The notes below the pieces were generated by a model. That model was given only the letters and a program-made list of their open reading frames with translations. It searched no databases and had not been told where the DNA came from. The translations under genes and the position numbers were made by a program. 10,987 nucleotides of DNA from Chloroflexota bacterium (GTDB taxonomy: Bacteria > Chloroflexota > Dehalococcoidia > SM23-28-2 > RBG-16-64-32): positions 1 to 10,987 of the forward strand of contig JADFKG010000063.1 of assembly GCA_022565075.1 (NCBI GenBank), read 5' to 3'. Below, one piece after another: positions 1 to 7,936 of the stretch; the stretch's first letter is position 1; each line of letters starts with the position of its first letter.

Positions 1-237
1 TAAGCTATACTCTACACTTCCATTTTCATTTAAAGTGACGTTAAACAAAAGTGGAAAGTTTGCAAAATTGTAAAGAGATCCATCTACCGGAAAATTAATA
101 GTCACAAGCGGAGGCATAGTATCAACTACAACAATACTAGAAGGCGTGGTCGTAATAGCAGAGCTCTGAGCATTAACACTAACAACATAACTATACTTTA
201 CTAAAACAAAAAATACTCTTAGGATATAAATGTGAAG
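1..237 (-). CDS. Fragment of Ig-like repeat surface protein (runs off left edge)
   Basis: A minus-strand frame is open from 237 to the window edge (79 codons, upstream stop at 238-240). It translates to a beta-rich sequence containing VVVDTMPPLVTINFPVDGS and later FNVTLNENGSVEYSL. This is the style of tandem Ig-like domains in archaeal, especially DPANN-type, cell-surface proteins: a D-T-x-P-P linker, then a VTIN strand and an N-E-N-G-S-V turn. No ATG, GTG or TTG start lies in the frame after the stop. Either the 5' end has been lost, or a frameshift separates the fragment from its start. It is divergent from the glycosyltransferase. The domain assignment rests on recognising the sequence style only, and no catalytic residues are expected. 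Confidence 0.45.
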
Positions 238-921
238 TTATCACTAGTTATACCAGCATACAACGAAGCCCACACAATTTGCGATGTTGTGCGCGCCCTC
301 GATAGTAAAATTTGTGACGTGGAGGATTCCTTTGAAATTATTCTGGTGGATAATGGTTCGACAGATGAAAGCCCAAAAATTCTCGATGCGCTTCGCAAAG
401 AAGTTCCTCGACTGGTCACAGTCCGAATTCCCGTAAACCGCGGGTATGGCAACGGTATACTTGCCGGTCTTGCGGTGGCAAAAGGAGAAGTGCTTGGGTG
501 GATGCATGCAGACAACCAGACCGGAGCAGAAAATCTTGTAAAGATATATCAGAAGCTAAGGATTGAGAATTTTGATTTATGTAAAGAATCAAGAGTAATT
601 CGAAATGACAGTACCCTCCAAATTGTTCGAAGTAGATTGTACAATGGACTCTTTCGCATGATGTTTCATTCGCCCTTTCATGATGTCAACGGATCCCCAA
701 AGCTCTTTAAGCGTTCTCTATATGAAAAAGCGGACCTTTGTTCAGGGGGCTGGTTTATTGACCCCGAGATTGTAATAAAAGCCATGCAGCTTGGCTGCGC
801 GGTCGGAGAAGTTTCAGTATCCTGGAGTCCCCGGACCCATGGATCGTCAAACGTAAAGATAGGTGCCAGCCTCGAATTTTTAAAAAATATGTTTATGTAC
901 CGCTTCTTTAAAAATGAATAG
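232..921 (+). CDS. Family 2 glycosyltransferase (DPM1/polyprenyl-phosphate type)
   Basis: This 229-residue protein is a complete GT-A fold, family 2 glycosyltransferase. It most likely transfers a sugar from a nucleotide donor to a polyprenyl phosphate or a glycan at the inner membrane face. The N-terminal strand VIPAYNEA (residues 6-13), the donor-binding DNGSTDES (40-47) and the metal-site segment HADNQT (92-97) appear in order. A DVNGSPKLF segment (151-159) matches the acceptor-side region of dolichol-phosphate-mannose-synthase-like enzymes. No transmembrane segments follow, so it is a single-domain form. I take the GTG at 232 as start because AGGA lies at 221-224 and MKLSLVIPAYNEA begins at the canonical first strand. 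An ATG at 230-232 in another frame meets TGA at once. The base composition is AT-rich, unlike everything after 1010. Substrate unknown. Confidence 0.88.
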   Translation: MKLSLVIPAYNEAHTICDVVRALDSKICDVEDSFEIILVDNGSTDESPKILDALRKEVPRLVTVRIPVNRGYGNGILAGLAVAKGEVLGWMHADNQTGAENLVKIYQKLRIENFDLCKESRVIRNDSTLQIVRSRLYNGLFRMMFHSPFHDVNGSPKLFKRSLYEKADLCSGGWFIDPEIVIKAMQLGCAVGEVSVSWSPRTHGSSNVKIGASLEFLKNMFMYRFFKNE

Positions 922-927
922 CTTACC

Positions 928-1011
928 GTGATCAGAGATACTCATATATTAAATATTGACTTGCTGCCCAAAACAAATATTCCGGTTGTAATTCTTTGTG
1001 GCGGGCGAGGC
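928..1011 (+). pseudogene. 5' fragment of nucleotidyltransferase, cut at the junction
   Basis: Starting with GTG 928, six bases after the glycosyltransferase stop, the frame reads about 20 AT-rich codons. It then reaches IPVVILCGGRG, the glycine-rich nucleotide-binding signature at the N-terminus of sugar-phosphate nucleotidyltransferases (glucose-1-phosphate cytidylyl/thymidylyl-transferase type, normally followed by T-R-L). Right after this signature the base composition turns GC-rich. The reading continues to 1266 only as a shadow of unrelated DNA on the opposite strand. The true gene would be roughly 230-350 residues, so nearly all of it is missing. A nucleotidyltransferase beside a family 2 glycosyltransferase fits a glycan-synthesis cluster. 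TTG at 960 is an alternative start. The end coordinate is approximate. Confidence 0.55.
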
Positions 1012-1185
1012 ATACGACAAGAACTGCAGCCAGTCGGGCAGCACCTCGACGCTGTAGTAGACGCCCGATATGAGCAGGACGTCGCCGTCCCTCTCTGCGA
1101 CCGTCTCTCGCCCTTCCAGGGACATCACGCCCTGGGCCTCGACCTCGGCGCGGGCGATCTCGATGGCGCGCTCGTGGCTGATCAC
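1012..1185 (-). CDS. Small hypothetical protein, C-terminus lost at the junction
   Basis: A minus-strand gene starts at GTG 1185. A strong Shine-Dalgarno AGGAGG lies 7 nt upstream (complement of 1193-1198), which decides the start over the longer open frame reaching 1254. The visible 58 or so residues begin MISHERAIEIARAEVEAQG and continue to SVEVLPDWLQFLSYA. A charged amphipathic helix at the N-terminus precedes beta strands containing VLLISGVYYSVEV, loosely like PepSY-type or NTF2-like small domains. I cannot assign a family. The gene is GC-rich and belongs to the right arm. It runs into AT-rich DNA at about 1010, after which the frame carries foreign codons such as ATKNYNRNICFG. It is divergent from typA, so 1186-1300 must hold both promoters. 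Confidence 0.6.
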
Positions 1186-1300
1186 ACCGCTGCCTCCTTC
1201 GAGCTCGGGCACCGGAATTGTAGTCCTCTGCCAAGGCCTTCCAAATCGGCACACCGTCGCTCGTAGGCGGGGCTCCCGCTACACTGGTAAGTATCCCCTT
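1186..1300. promoter_or_regulatory. Divergent intergenic region between the truncated minus gene and typA
   Basis: This 115-bp gap separates two genes read in opposite directions. On the plus side TACACT at 1280-1285 could be a -10 box for typA, giving a very short leader. I see no good -35 box and no Shine-Dalgarno before the typA ATG. On the minus side the only clear signal is the AGGAGG ribosome site of the small gene (1193-1198). Promoter calls here are weak. Confidence 0.3.
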
Positions 1301-3133
<1,833 letters not shown>

Positions 3134-3195
3134 ACGCGCCGCAATCACGTACAGACGCTGCTGCGAAACGCCCCCGCCTGCCGAACGATGAGGAA

Positions 3196-3218
3196 ACGCG
3201 CCGCGCGTGCCGTAAAAT
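3196..3218 (+). promoter_or_regulatory. Probable pdxT promoter with -10 box 6 nt before the GTG (leaderless)
   Basis: TAAAAT (3213-3218, five of six matches to TATAAT) ends 6 nt before the pdxT GTG at 3225. Transcription would therefore start at or within a base or two of the start codon. No usable Shine-Dalgarno exists: AGAGG at 3219-3223 abuts the GTG. Upstream, an inverted repeat ACGCG-CCG-CGCGT (3196-3208) overlaps the promoter spacer and might be an operator or chance in GC-rich DNA. The -35 region (about 3190-3195) is poor. Confidence 0.45.
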
Positions 3219-3224
3219 AGAGGC

Positions 3225-3836
3225 GTGACCACAATCGGCGTCCTCGCCCTGCAGGGCGACTTCCTGGAACACGCCTCTATGCTGCGGCGGATCGGCGCGG
3301 AGACCCGTGAGGTGCGCTCCGCGGAGCAGTTGCGCGCGCTCGATGGGCTGATCATCCCCGGCGGCGAGAGCACGACCCTCGGCCGGCTGATAGAGGACTT
3401 CCACCTGCTCGAGCCGCTACGGGTCTTCGCCCGCTCGGGGATCCCGACGTGGGGCACCTGCGCGGGTATGATCGCGCTCGCCCGCCACGCCACCGACCTG
3501 CCGTTCCCCACGCTGGAAGCGATCGATATCGAGGTCGACCGCAACGCCTACGGACGTCAGGTCGACAGCTTCGAGGCGGACCTCGACGTTCCCGCGCTGG
3601 GAGCCGAGCCGTTCCACGCCGTCTTCATCCGGGCGCCGGTGGTGACCAGCACTGGCGAGGACGTCGAGGTGCTGGCCACCGTCCAGCACGACGGTGAGGC
3701 GGCCGCACCTGTCGCCTTACGACAGGGCGCGCTGCTGGCGACGTCGTTCCACCCGGAGCTGACGCCGGACAGCCGTTTCCACGAGTACTTCCTGGAAATC
3801 GTCCGCTCACAGGGGAGGATATCCGCAGCAAAATGA
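3225..3836 (+). CDS. pdxT: Pyridoxal 5'-phosphate synthase glutaminase subunit PdxT
   Basis: PdxT hydrolyses glutamine and channels ammonia to PdxS, which builds pyridoxal 5'-phosphate from ribose 5-phosphate and glyceraldehyde 3-phosphate (the deoxyxylulose-independent route). The 203-residue protein is a class I glutamine amidotransferase fold of normal size. It begins IGVLALQGDFLEH, then shows the oxyanion and glutamine loop PGGEST (45-50), the nucleophile Cys79 in GTCAGM and VDRNAYGRQVDSFE (104-117). The catalytic His176 and Glu178 lie in FHPEL. No pdxS neighbours it here, so the partner must be elsewhere in the genome. The GTG start at 3225 gives the canonical N-terminus. Its stop overlaps the next ATG by 4 nt (ATGA), implying translational coupling. 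Confidence 0.96.
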   Translation: MTTIGVLALQGDFLEHASMLRRIGAETREVRSAEQLRALDGLIIPGGESTTLGRLIEDFHLLEPLRVFARSGIPTWGTCAGMIALARHATDLPFPTLEAIDIEVDRNAYGRQVDSFEADLDVPALGAEPFHAVFIRAPVVTSTGEDVEVLATVQHDGEAAAPVALRQGALLATSFHPELTPDSRFHEYFLEIVRSQGRISAAK

Positions 3837-4753
3837 CCTCCGCTCGCCACCCGCTTCCCACCGACATCGTGGCGCTCGTCTCTTTCGACGGACGCGTCTA
3901 TCCGAACGAAGCGAAGCCGCTCGACCGCCTCGGCCTCGGCAACGACAAGCCGCACGCGCTGGAGACGGCGCTGGAGCAGTGGTTCTCCTTCGCCACCGGC
4001 AAGCACACCTGGGTCAGCGTCCACGGCGCGACGATCCGCGGCCTGATCTCCGCCCGTCCCCGCACGAAGCGCACGGCCTGGGAGATCGCGGTGCTGATCA
4101 ACACGACCGACGACGACTCGGTCTGGCAGTCGCTCTTCACGCGGATGCTCAGCGGCATCGGCAAGCACGGCGCGGAACGCATCTTCCTGCGCGTCCACCT
4201 GGACAGTCCGGTGCGTGAGGCCGCGCGCGCCGCTGGCTTCTTCGCTTATGCGGAGGAGACGCTGCTACGGCGCCCCGCTCTGCCGCCTCCGCCGAAGAGC
4301 GACCTGCCCGTGCGCCGCAAGGCAAAGTCGGAGGCGCTGGGCGTGTTCCAGCTCTACAGTCGCGAGATGCCGGCGAACGTCCGCGCGATCGAAGGCGCGA
4401 CGTTCCGCGAGTGGCAAGCCGCCCAGGAGAAGTGGGGCGGACGCTTCAGCGACCTGGTGGTCGAGGAGGACGCCGTGATCGCCGCCTGGACCCGCGTGGT
4501 GCTGGGCCAGGTGAACCGCCTGGCAGCGCTTTCCGCGAGCAGCTACGATGACATCGTCTCGGCGGCGCTGCAGCTGGTCGGCGAGCGTGAGGCCCACTGC
4601 CTGGCGCCCAGACACGCGCCCGCCCTGGTGTCGGCGCTCGACCGCCTGGGCTTCGAGCCAGCCGGAGAGTTTTGCGCCATGGCGAAGCGCCTGGCGAAGC
4701 CCGCCGAGGAGCTGACGCCGGAGTCGGCCAAGGAAGCGATCACCGCGAACTAA
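3833..4753 (+). CDS. Divergent GNAT-like protein of unknown function
   Basis: This 306-residue protein overlaps pdxT by ATGA and ends 3 nt before the R3H ATPase gene. Residues about 55-148 read as a degenerate N-acetyltransferase fold. A strand around IRGLISAR (68-75), a core strand WEIAVLI (83-89), a helix carrying VWQSLFTRMLSGIGKHG, and then a strand IFLRVHLDSP with a helix VREAARAAGFFAYAEETLL form the common GNAT ending. The second half (about 170-295) could be a second related module, since it ends with a similar pattern: ALVSALDRLGFEPAGEFCAM. I do not see a clear R/Q-x-x-G-x-G/A acetyl-CoA loop, so activity is uncertain. There is no signal peptide or membrane segment, so it is probably cytoplasmic. 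The function is not recognised. The position within a tight operon suggests a housekeeping role. Confidence 0.8.
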   Translation: MTSARHPLPTDIVALVSFDGRVYPNEAKPLDRLGLGNDKPHALETALEQWFSFATGKHTWVSVHGATIRGLISARPRTKRTAWEIAVLINTTDDDSVWQSLFTRMLSGIGKHGAERIFLRVHLDSPVREAARAAGFFAYAEETLLRRPALPPPPKSDLPVRRKAKSEALGVFQLYSREMPANVRAIEGATFREWQAAQEKWGGRFSDLVVEEDAVIAAWTRVVLGQVNRLAALSASSYDDIVSAALQLVGEREAHCLAPRHAPALVSALDRLGFEPAGEFCAMAKRLAKPAEELTPESAKEAITAN

Positions 4754-4756
4754 CAG

Positions 4757-6319
4757 ATGCTGAATATCACCGACGACCTCGACACCCTCCTCGAAGTGCT
4801 TCCGGCAAACGTCGCCGACGCTGTGCGCGCGCGGCCGAACAACTTCGCCCTGCTGGAGATCGTGCTCGACCTCGGCCGGCCACCGGAGGCCCGCTACCCG
4901 CACGAAGAGGCGGTTCTCAGCGAGACCGAAGTGACGGAGGCGGACATCGACTTCGTCGTCTCCCGCATCGGCATGTTCACCAGCGACAACCGCGCCGGCA
5001 TCGAGCGTACGTTGCACCGCATCTCCTGCATGCGCAACCGGCAGGGCCGCATTATCGGCCTCACGTTACGCGTTGGCCGCGCCGTCTTCGGCACGATCCG
5101 CATCATCGATGACCTCGTCCGCGACGAGAAGAGCGTCCTCCTCCTCGGACGGCCGGGCGTCGGCAAGACGACGATGCTGCGCGAGGTCGCCCGCTTCCTC
5201 GCCGACGACCAGAACAAGCGCGTGATCGTGGTCGACACGTCCAACGAGATCGCCGGCGACGGCGACATCCCGCACCCGGGCATCGGCAGCGCCCGCCGCA
5301 TGCAGGTGCCCTCACCCGAGCTGCAGCACGCCGTGATGATCGAGGCCGTGGAGAACCACATGCCGGAGGTCATCATCATCGACGAGATCGGCACAGACCG
5401 CGAGGCCGCCGCCGCGCGGACGATCGCTGAGCGCGGCGTCCAGCTGATCGCCACGGCGCACGGCAACACACTGGAAAACCTGGTCATGAACCCCACGCTG
5501 TCGGACCTGGTCGGCGGCATCGAGTCCGTTACCCTGAGCGACGAAGAAGCGCGCCGCCGCGGCACCCAGAAATCGATCCTCGAGCGCCGCGCACCGCCCA
5601 CCTTCGACATCCTCGTCGAGATCCAGTCATATAACCAGGTCGCCGTCCACAAGAGCGTCTCTGAGACCGTCGACTCGATCCTCCGTGGCTACGAGGTGCC
5701 GCCCGAGATGAGAGAGCTCGACCCTGGGGGCGAACTGACGATCGGCAAGGGGCCGGCGGGCAAAGAGCAGCACCGCGCGGAGAGCGCCGGCCTCCCCACC
5801 GCCGCCGTCGCCGACTTCGCCGCGGCGGCGGCACCGCGCCCGCCACCAGAACCAGGACCGGAGCGGCGCATCTACCCGTTCGGCGTCTCCCGACAGCGCC
5901 TGAAGCAGGCGCTGCGCGAGACCCAGTTCCCGGGCGCGCTCGTCGATCATCTTGACGACGCCGACGTGGTGGTCACGCTCCGGCCGTACTACCGCCGCAA
6001 GCCGCAAACGTTGCACGACGCTGAGGCGCGCTCCATCCCCATCTACGTCGTCAAGAGCAACACCGTCGTCCAGCTGGAGCAGGTGCTCCTGACGATGCGC
6101 AGCGAGCGGGCGAACGACCCGGTAACGACGGCCCTGAAGGAGGCGGAGGACGCGATCGGACAAGTGCTTAACAAGTACAACCCGGTAGACCTGAACCCGC
6201 AGAACTCCTACATCCGCCGCCTGCAGCACATGACCGCCCAGCGCTACAACCTCATGTCGCGCAGCGTCGGCAAGGATCCCAACCGCTTCGTCCGCATCAC
6301 TCCCAGCGGGGCCAGATAG
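4757..6319 (+). CDS. R3H-domain AAA-type ATPase (SpoIIIAA/Ycf45-like)
   Basis: A 520-residue P-loop ATPase joined to a nucleic-acid-binding R3H domain. The ATPase resembles SpoIIIAA and the Ycf45 family of cyanobacteria and plastids. The N-terminal part (1-115) includes the IERTLHRISCMRNRQGRIIGLTLRVGR segment, here 83-109. Walker A is GRPGVGKTT (131-139), Walker B VIIIDE (205-210), and a sensor-like segment IATAHG lies at 231-236. A low-complexity Pro/Ala linker (about 341-370) separates a second domain (about 372-450). The R3H module has RRLQH at 487-491, giving the R-x-x-x-H signature near the C-terminus. It is probably cytoplasmic and binds single-stranded nucleic acid. The family has no firmly established role that I know of. 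ATG 4757 lies 3 nt after the upstream stop, and tmk follows 3 nt downstream. Confidence 0.9.
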   Translation: MLNITDDLDTLLEVLPANVADAVRARPNNFALLEIVLDLGRPPEARYPHEEAVLSETEVTEADIDFVVSRIGMFTSDNRAGIERTLHRISCMRNRQGRIIGLTLRVGRAVFGTIRIIDDLVRDEKSVLLLGRPGVGKTTMLREVARFLADDQNKRVIVVDTSNEIAGDGDIPHPGIGSARRMQVPSPELQHAVMIEAVENHMPEVIIIDEIGTDREAAAARTIAERGVQLIATAHGNTLENLVMNPTLSDLVGGIESVTLSDEEARRRGTQKSILERRAPPTFDILVEIQSYNQVAVHKSVSETVDSILRGYEVPPEMRELDPGGELTIGKGPAGKEQHRAESAGLPTAAVADFAAAAAPRPPPEPGPERRIYPFGVSRQRLKQALRETQFPGALVDHLDDADVVVTLRPYYRRKPQTLHDAEARSIPIYVVKSNTVVQLEQVLLTMRSERANDPVTTALKEAEDAIGQVLNKYNPVDLNPQNSYIRRLQHMTAQRYNLMSRSVGKDPNRFVRITPSGAR

Positions 6320-6322
6320 AAC

Positions 6323-6988
6323 GTGGCCGGCGACGGCCGACGGGGAACGTTCATCACCTTTGAGGGCGGCGAAGGCTCCGGCAAGTCCACCGTCGCCGAG
6401 CGCGCCGCGGCCCGGCTGCGAGAGCAGGGACACGACGTCCTGCTCACCCGCGAGCCGGAGGGGACGGAGCTCGGCCGCCACCTGTGGGCCTTCTTTCGCG
6501 ACCTGGCGGCCACAGGCAAAACGATGACGGCCGAGGCCGAGCTCTTCCTCTTCGCAGCCGCGCGGGCGGAGCACGTGCGCACCGTCGTCGCGCCTGCGCT
6601 TGAGGCCGGACGGGTCGTCCTCTGCGACCGCTTTGCCGACTCCACAACCGCCTACCAGGGATATGGCCGGGGCGTCGATCTGTCGACGGTTGAGGCCGCG
6701 AACGTCGCCGCCTGCGACGGCCTCTCTCCCGACCTCACGCTGGTCCTTGACGTGCCTGTAGAGGAAGGCCTGCGCCGGGCACGGGCGCTGGAAGCGAACG
6801 AGGCTAAGAGGCCAGACTCAATCGGGTCTGAGACGCTGGCCTTTCACGACCGCGTCCGCGAGGGCTTCCTGGCGATCGCCAGGGCCCACCCGGAGCGCGT
6901 CACGGTCGTCGACGCCTCCGGCTCACTGGACGGCGTCGAGGCGGCGGTGAGCGGGGCGATCGAACGCCTGCTCGCGGACCGAAAATAG
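6323..6988 (+). CDS. tmk: Thymidylate kinase
   Basis: Thymidylate kinase phosphorylates dTMP to dTDP with ATP, the step both de novo and salvage routes share on the way to dTTP. The 221-residue protein has a P-loop GGEGSGKST (15-23), the substrate segment TREP (42-45), DRF followed by DSTTAYQG (102-113), and a C-terminal lid region with FHDRVREGF. Length is normal for the family (200-225). It starts with GTG 6323, 3 nt after the R3H ATPase stop. No good Shine-Dalgarno exists because the gap is so short, so translation is probably coupled. The order R3H ATPase then tmk points to co-expression with nucleotide metabolism. rpsT downstream has its own promoter. Confidence 0.95.
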   Translation: MAGDGRRGTFITFEGGEGSGKSTVAERAAARLREQGHDVLLTREPEGTELGRHLWAFFRDLAATGKTMTAEAELFLFAAARAEHVRTVVAPALEAGRVVLCDRFADSTTAYQGYGRGVDLSTVEAANVAACDGLSPDLTLVLDVPVEEGLRRARALEANEAKRPDSIGSETLAFHDRVREGFLAIARAHPERVTVVDASGSLDGVEAAVSGAIERLLADRK

Positions 6989-6989
6989 C

Positions 6990-7019
6990 TGGACAAAGCG
7001 CGAGCCCGCTCGCTAAGAT
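6990..7019 (+). promoter_or_regulatory. Probable rpsT promoter
   Basis: TGGACA (6990-6995, five of six to TTGACA) and TAAGAT (7014-7019, four of six to TATAAT) are separated by 18 bp, immediately after the tmk stop codon. This would give a leader of about 50 nt before the TTG start of rpsT. Confidence 0.5.
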
Positions 7020-7024
7020 GGAGG

Positions 7025-7076
7025 CACCGCCACCCCAGCCAGATCTGCTGGCGCCGTGCGGTGGAAGAAGGAGGAG
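7025..7076 (+). promoter_or_regulatory. Structured rpsT leader and ribosome binding site
   Basis: CACCGC (7025-7030) can pair with GCGGTG (7058-7063), enclosing a small stem GCCAG/CTGGC (7038-7042 with 7048-7052). The outer stem ends 5 nt before AGGAGG (7069-7074), which sits 4 nt before the TTG start at 7079. S20 synthesis is autoregulated at translation in Escherichia coli, and this leader could serve the same end. That role is inference, as no conservation was tested. Confidence 0.35.
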
Positions 7077-7078
7077 CA

Positions 7079-7429
7079 TTGGGTACTCGATCCGCGGCAA
7101 AAGCCCATCGTCAGTCCCTGGAACGACGTCTGCGAAACCGCTCCGTAAAGAGCGCTACGAAGACGGCCATCAAGAAGGCGAACGACGCCATACTGAGCGG
7201 CGACCTGGACGCCGCGCGTGACGCCGTACACGAGGCCGTCGTCGCGCTGGACAAGGCAGCTCAGAACGGCGTGCTCCATCACCGCAACTCCGCTCGTCAC
7301 AAGTCGCGGCTCCAGATCAAGTACAACGCCGCGGTCGCCGTCCGGCAGGTCTCCGGTGAAGCGACGGAGGCTGAAGCTGAGGCGCCGAAGAAGCGCGCCT
7401 CAGCCAGCAAGAGGACGTCCAAGAAGTAG
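7079..7429 (+). CDS. rpsT: 30S ribosomal protein S20
   Basis: Ribosomal protein S20 binds 16S rRNA in the body and 5' domain of the 30S subunit early in assembly. The 116-residue protein begins GTRSAAKAHRQSLERRLRNR and continues VKSATKTAIKKAND, the family's basic N-terminal helix with the conserved RRLRNRSVKS. HHRNSARHKSRL follows near the end of the core. It then carries a longer-than-usual acidic stretch (EATEAEAEAPKK) and a basic tail (KRASASKRTSKK). An in-frame GTG at 7061 is the alternative start. I choose TTG 7079 because AGGAGG (7069-7074) would lie inside the longer form, and the shorter form matches the family N-terminus. Confidence 0.95.
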   Translation: MGTRSAAKAHRQSLERRLRNRSVKSATKTAIKKANDAILSGDLDAARDAVHEAVVALDKAAQNGVLHHRNSARHKSRLQIKYNAAVAVRQVSGEATEAEAEAPKKRASASKRTSKK

Positions 7430-7456
7430 CTTTTGTCCGCCTGTTTCGCGTGCGCG

Positions 7457-7485
7457 TGGACGGCGTTAGGCAGCAGTGCTATTCT
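7457..7485 (+). promoter_or_regulatory. Promoter of SCP2 gene copy 1
   Basis: TGGACG (7457-7462) and TATTCT (7480-7485) are 17 bp apart, with TG one base before the -10 box (extended -10, TGC-TATTCT). The same two hexamers and spacing are present in copy 2, although the spacer bases differ. That is mild evidence for selection on the boxes. Confidence 0.5.
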
Positions 7486-7542
7486 ATTGCGCGGATTCGC
7501 TCTGGATAAGCAGACGCTTAGTTAGCCCATGAAGGAGGCCCA

Positions 7543-7884
7543 ATGACCCAGGAGCAGCTGCCCAACTCGATCAAGGAAGTCATGGACGGGATGCCCGGTG
7601 CATTCCAGCCTGACAAGGCCACGGGCGTCGACGCCACGATCCAGTTCAACTTCACCGGTGACGAGCCGGGAAACTACACGGCCAAGGTGGCCGACGGCAA
7701 GTGTGAAGTCACAGAGGGCACGGACGACGGCGCCACTGTCACCATCAACGCCCCCTCCGACGTGTGGCTGAAGATCATGCGCCGCGAGCTTGACGGCTCA
7801 ACCGCATTCATGAGCGGCCAGTTCACCTTCACCGGTGACATGGGCATCCTCATGCAGATGCAGACCTGGTTCGCCCAGAGCTGA
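7543..7884 (+). CDS. SCP2 sterol-transfer-family protein, copy 1
   Basis: A 113-residue small protein of the SCP2 (sterol carrier protein 2) lipid-binding fold. Bacterial members are thought to bind hydrophobic ligands in a cavity. It has the N-terminal helix VMDGMPGAFQPDKA, the strands ATIQFNFTGDEPGNYTAKV and DGKCEVTEG, then ATVTINAPSDVWLKI and a C-terminal helix after the conserved SGQFTFTGDMGILMQMQTWF. The size fits a stand-alone domain. There is no signal peptide, so it is cytoplasmic. The ATG at 7543 has AAGGAGG (7532-7538) 4 nt upstream. It is 99/113 identical to the second copy; of the 14 differences, 10 lie before residue 71. It is its own transcription unit behind the extended -10 promoter. 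The ligand is unknown. Confidence 0.92.
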   Translation: MTQEQLPNSIKEVMDGMPGAFQPDKATGVDATIQFNFTGDEPGNYTAKVADGKCEVTEGTDDGATVTINAPSDVWLKIMRRELDGSTAFMSGQFTFTGDMGILMQMQTWFAQS

Positions 7885-7908
7885 CCACCAATAAGTCGCG
7901 AATTCGGG

Positions 7909-7936
7909 CCGGCGGCTGGCGAAAGTCAGCCGCCGG
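7909..7936. terminator. GC-rich hairpin after SCP2 copy 1
   Basis: A 12-bp stem (CCGGCGGCTGGC paired with GTCAGCCGCCGG, one G-T wobble) closes a GAAA tetraloop, followed by TTTGCGTT. It lies 24 nt after the SCP2 stop. The T-tract is short, so termination may be moderate. The hairpin is identical in copy 2. Confidence 0.6.

Noticed and set aside
92..540. HADNQT in the glycosyltransferase in place of the common DADxQ
   Set aside because: His at the first position is, to my knowledge, a familiar variant in this glycosyltransferase group, so it is not evidence of an inactive enzyme.
928..1266. A 112-codon plus-strand frame read as one protein
   Set aside because: Only the first 27 or so codons look like a real gene. 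After about 1010 it is the antisense of the truncated minus-strand gene, so the hybrid is a junction product.
1070..1300. An N-terminal extension of typA starting at 1070
   Set aside because: The extra 77 residues are antisense to the small minus-strand gene and absent from the TypA family. The canonical N-terminus begins at 1301.
5627..6574. A 315-codon minus-strand frame opposite the R3H ATPase and tmk
   Set aside because: It spans the boundary of two firmly identified genes and shows no motif or ribosome site.
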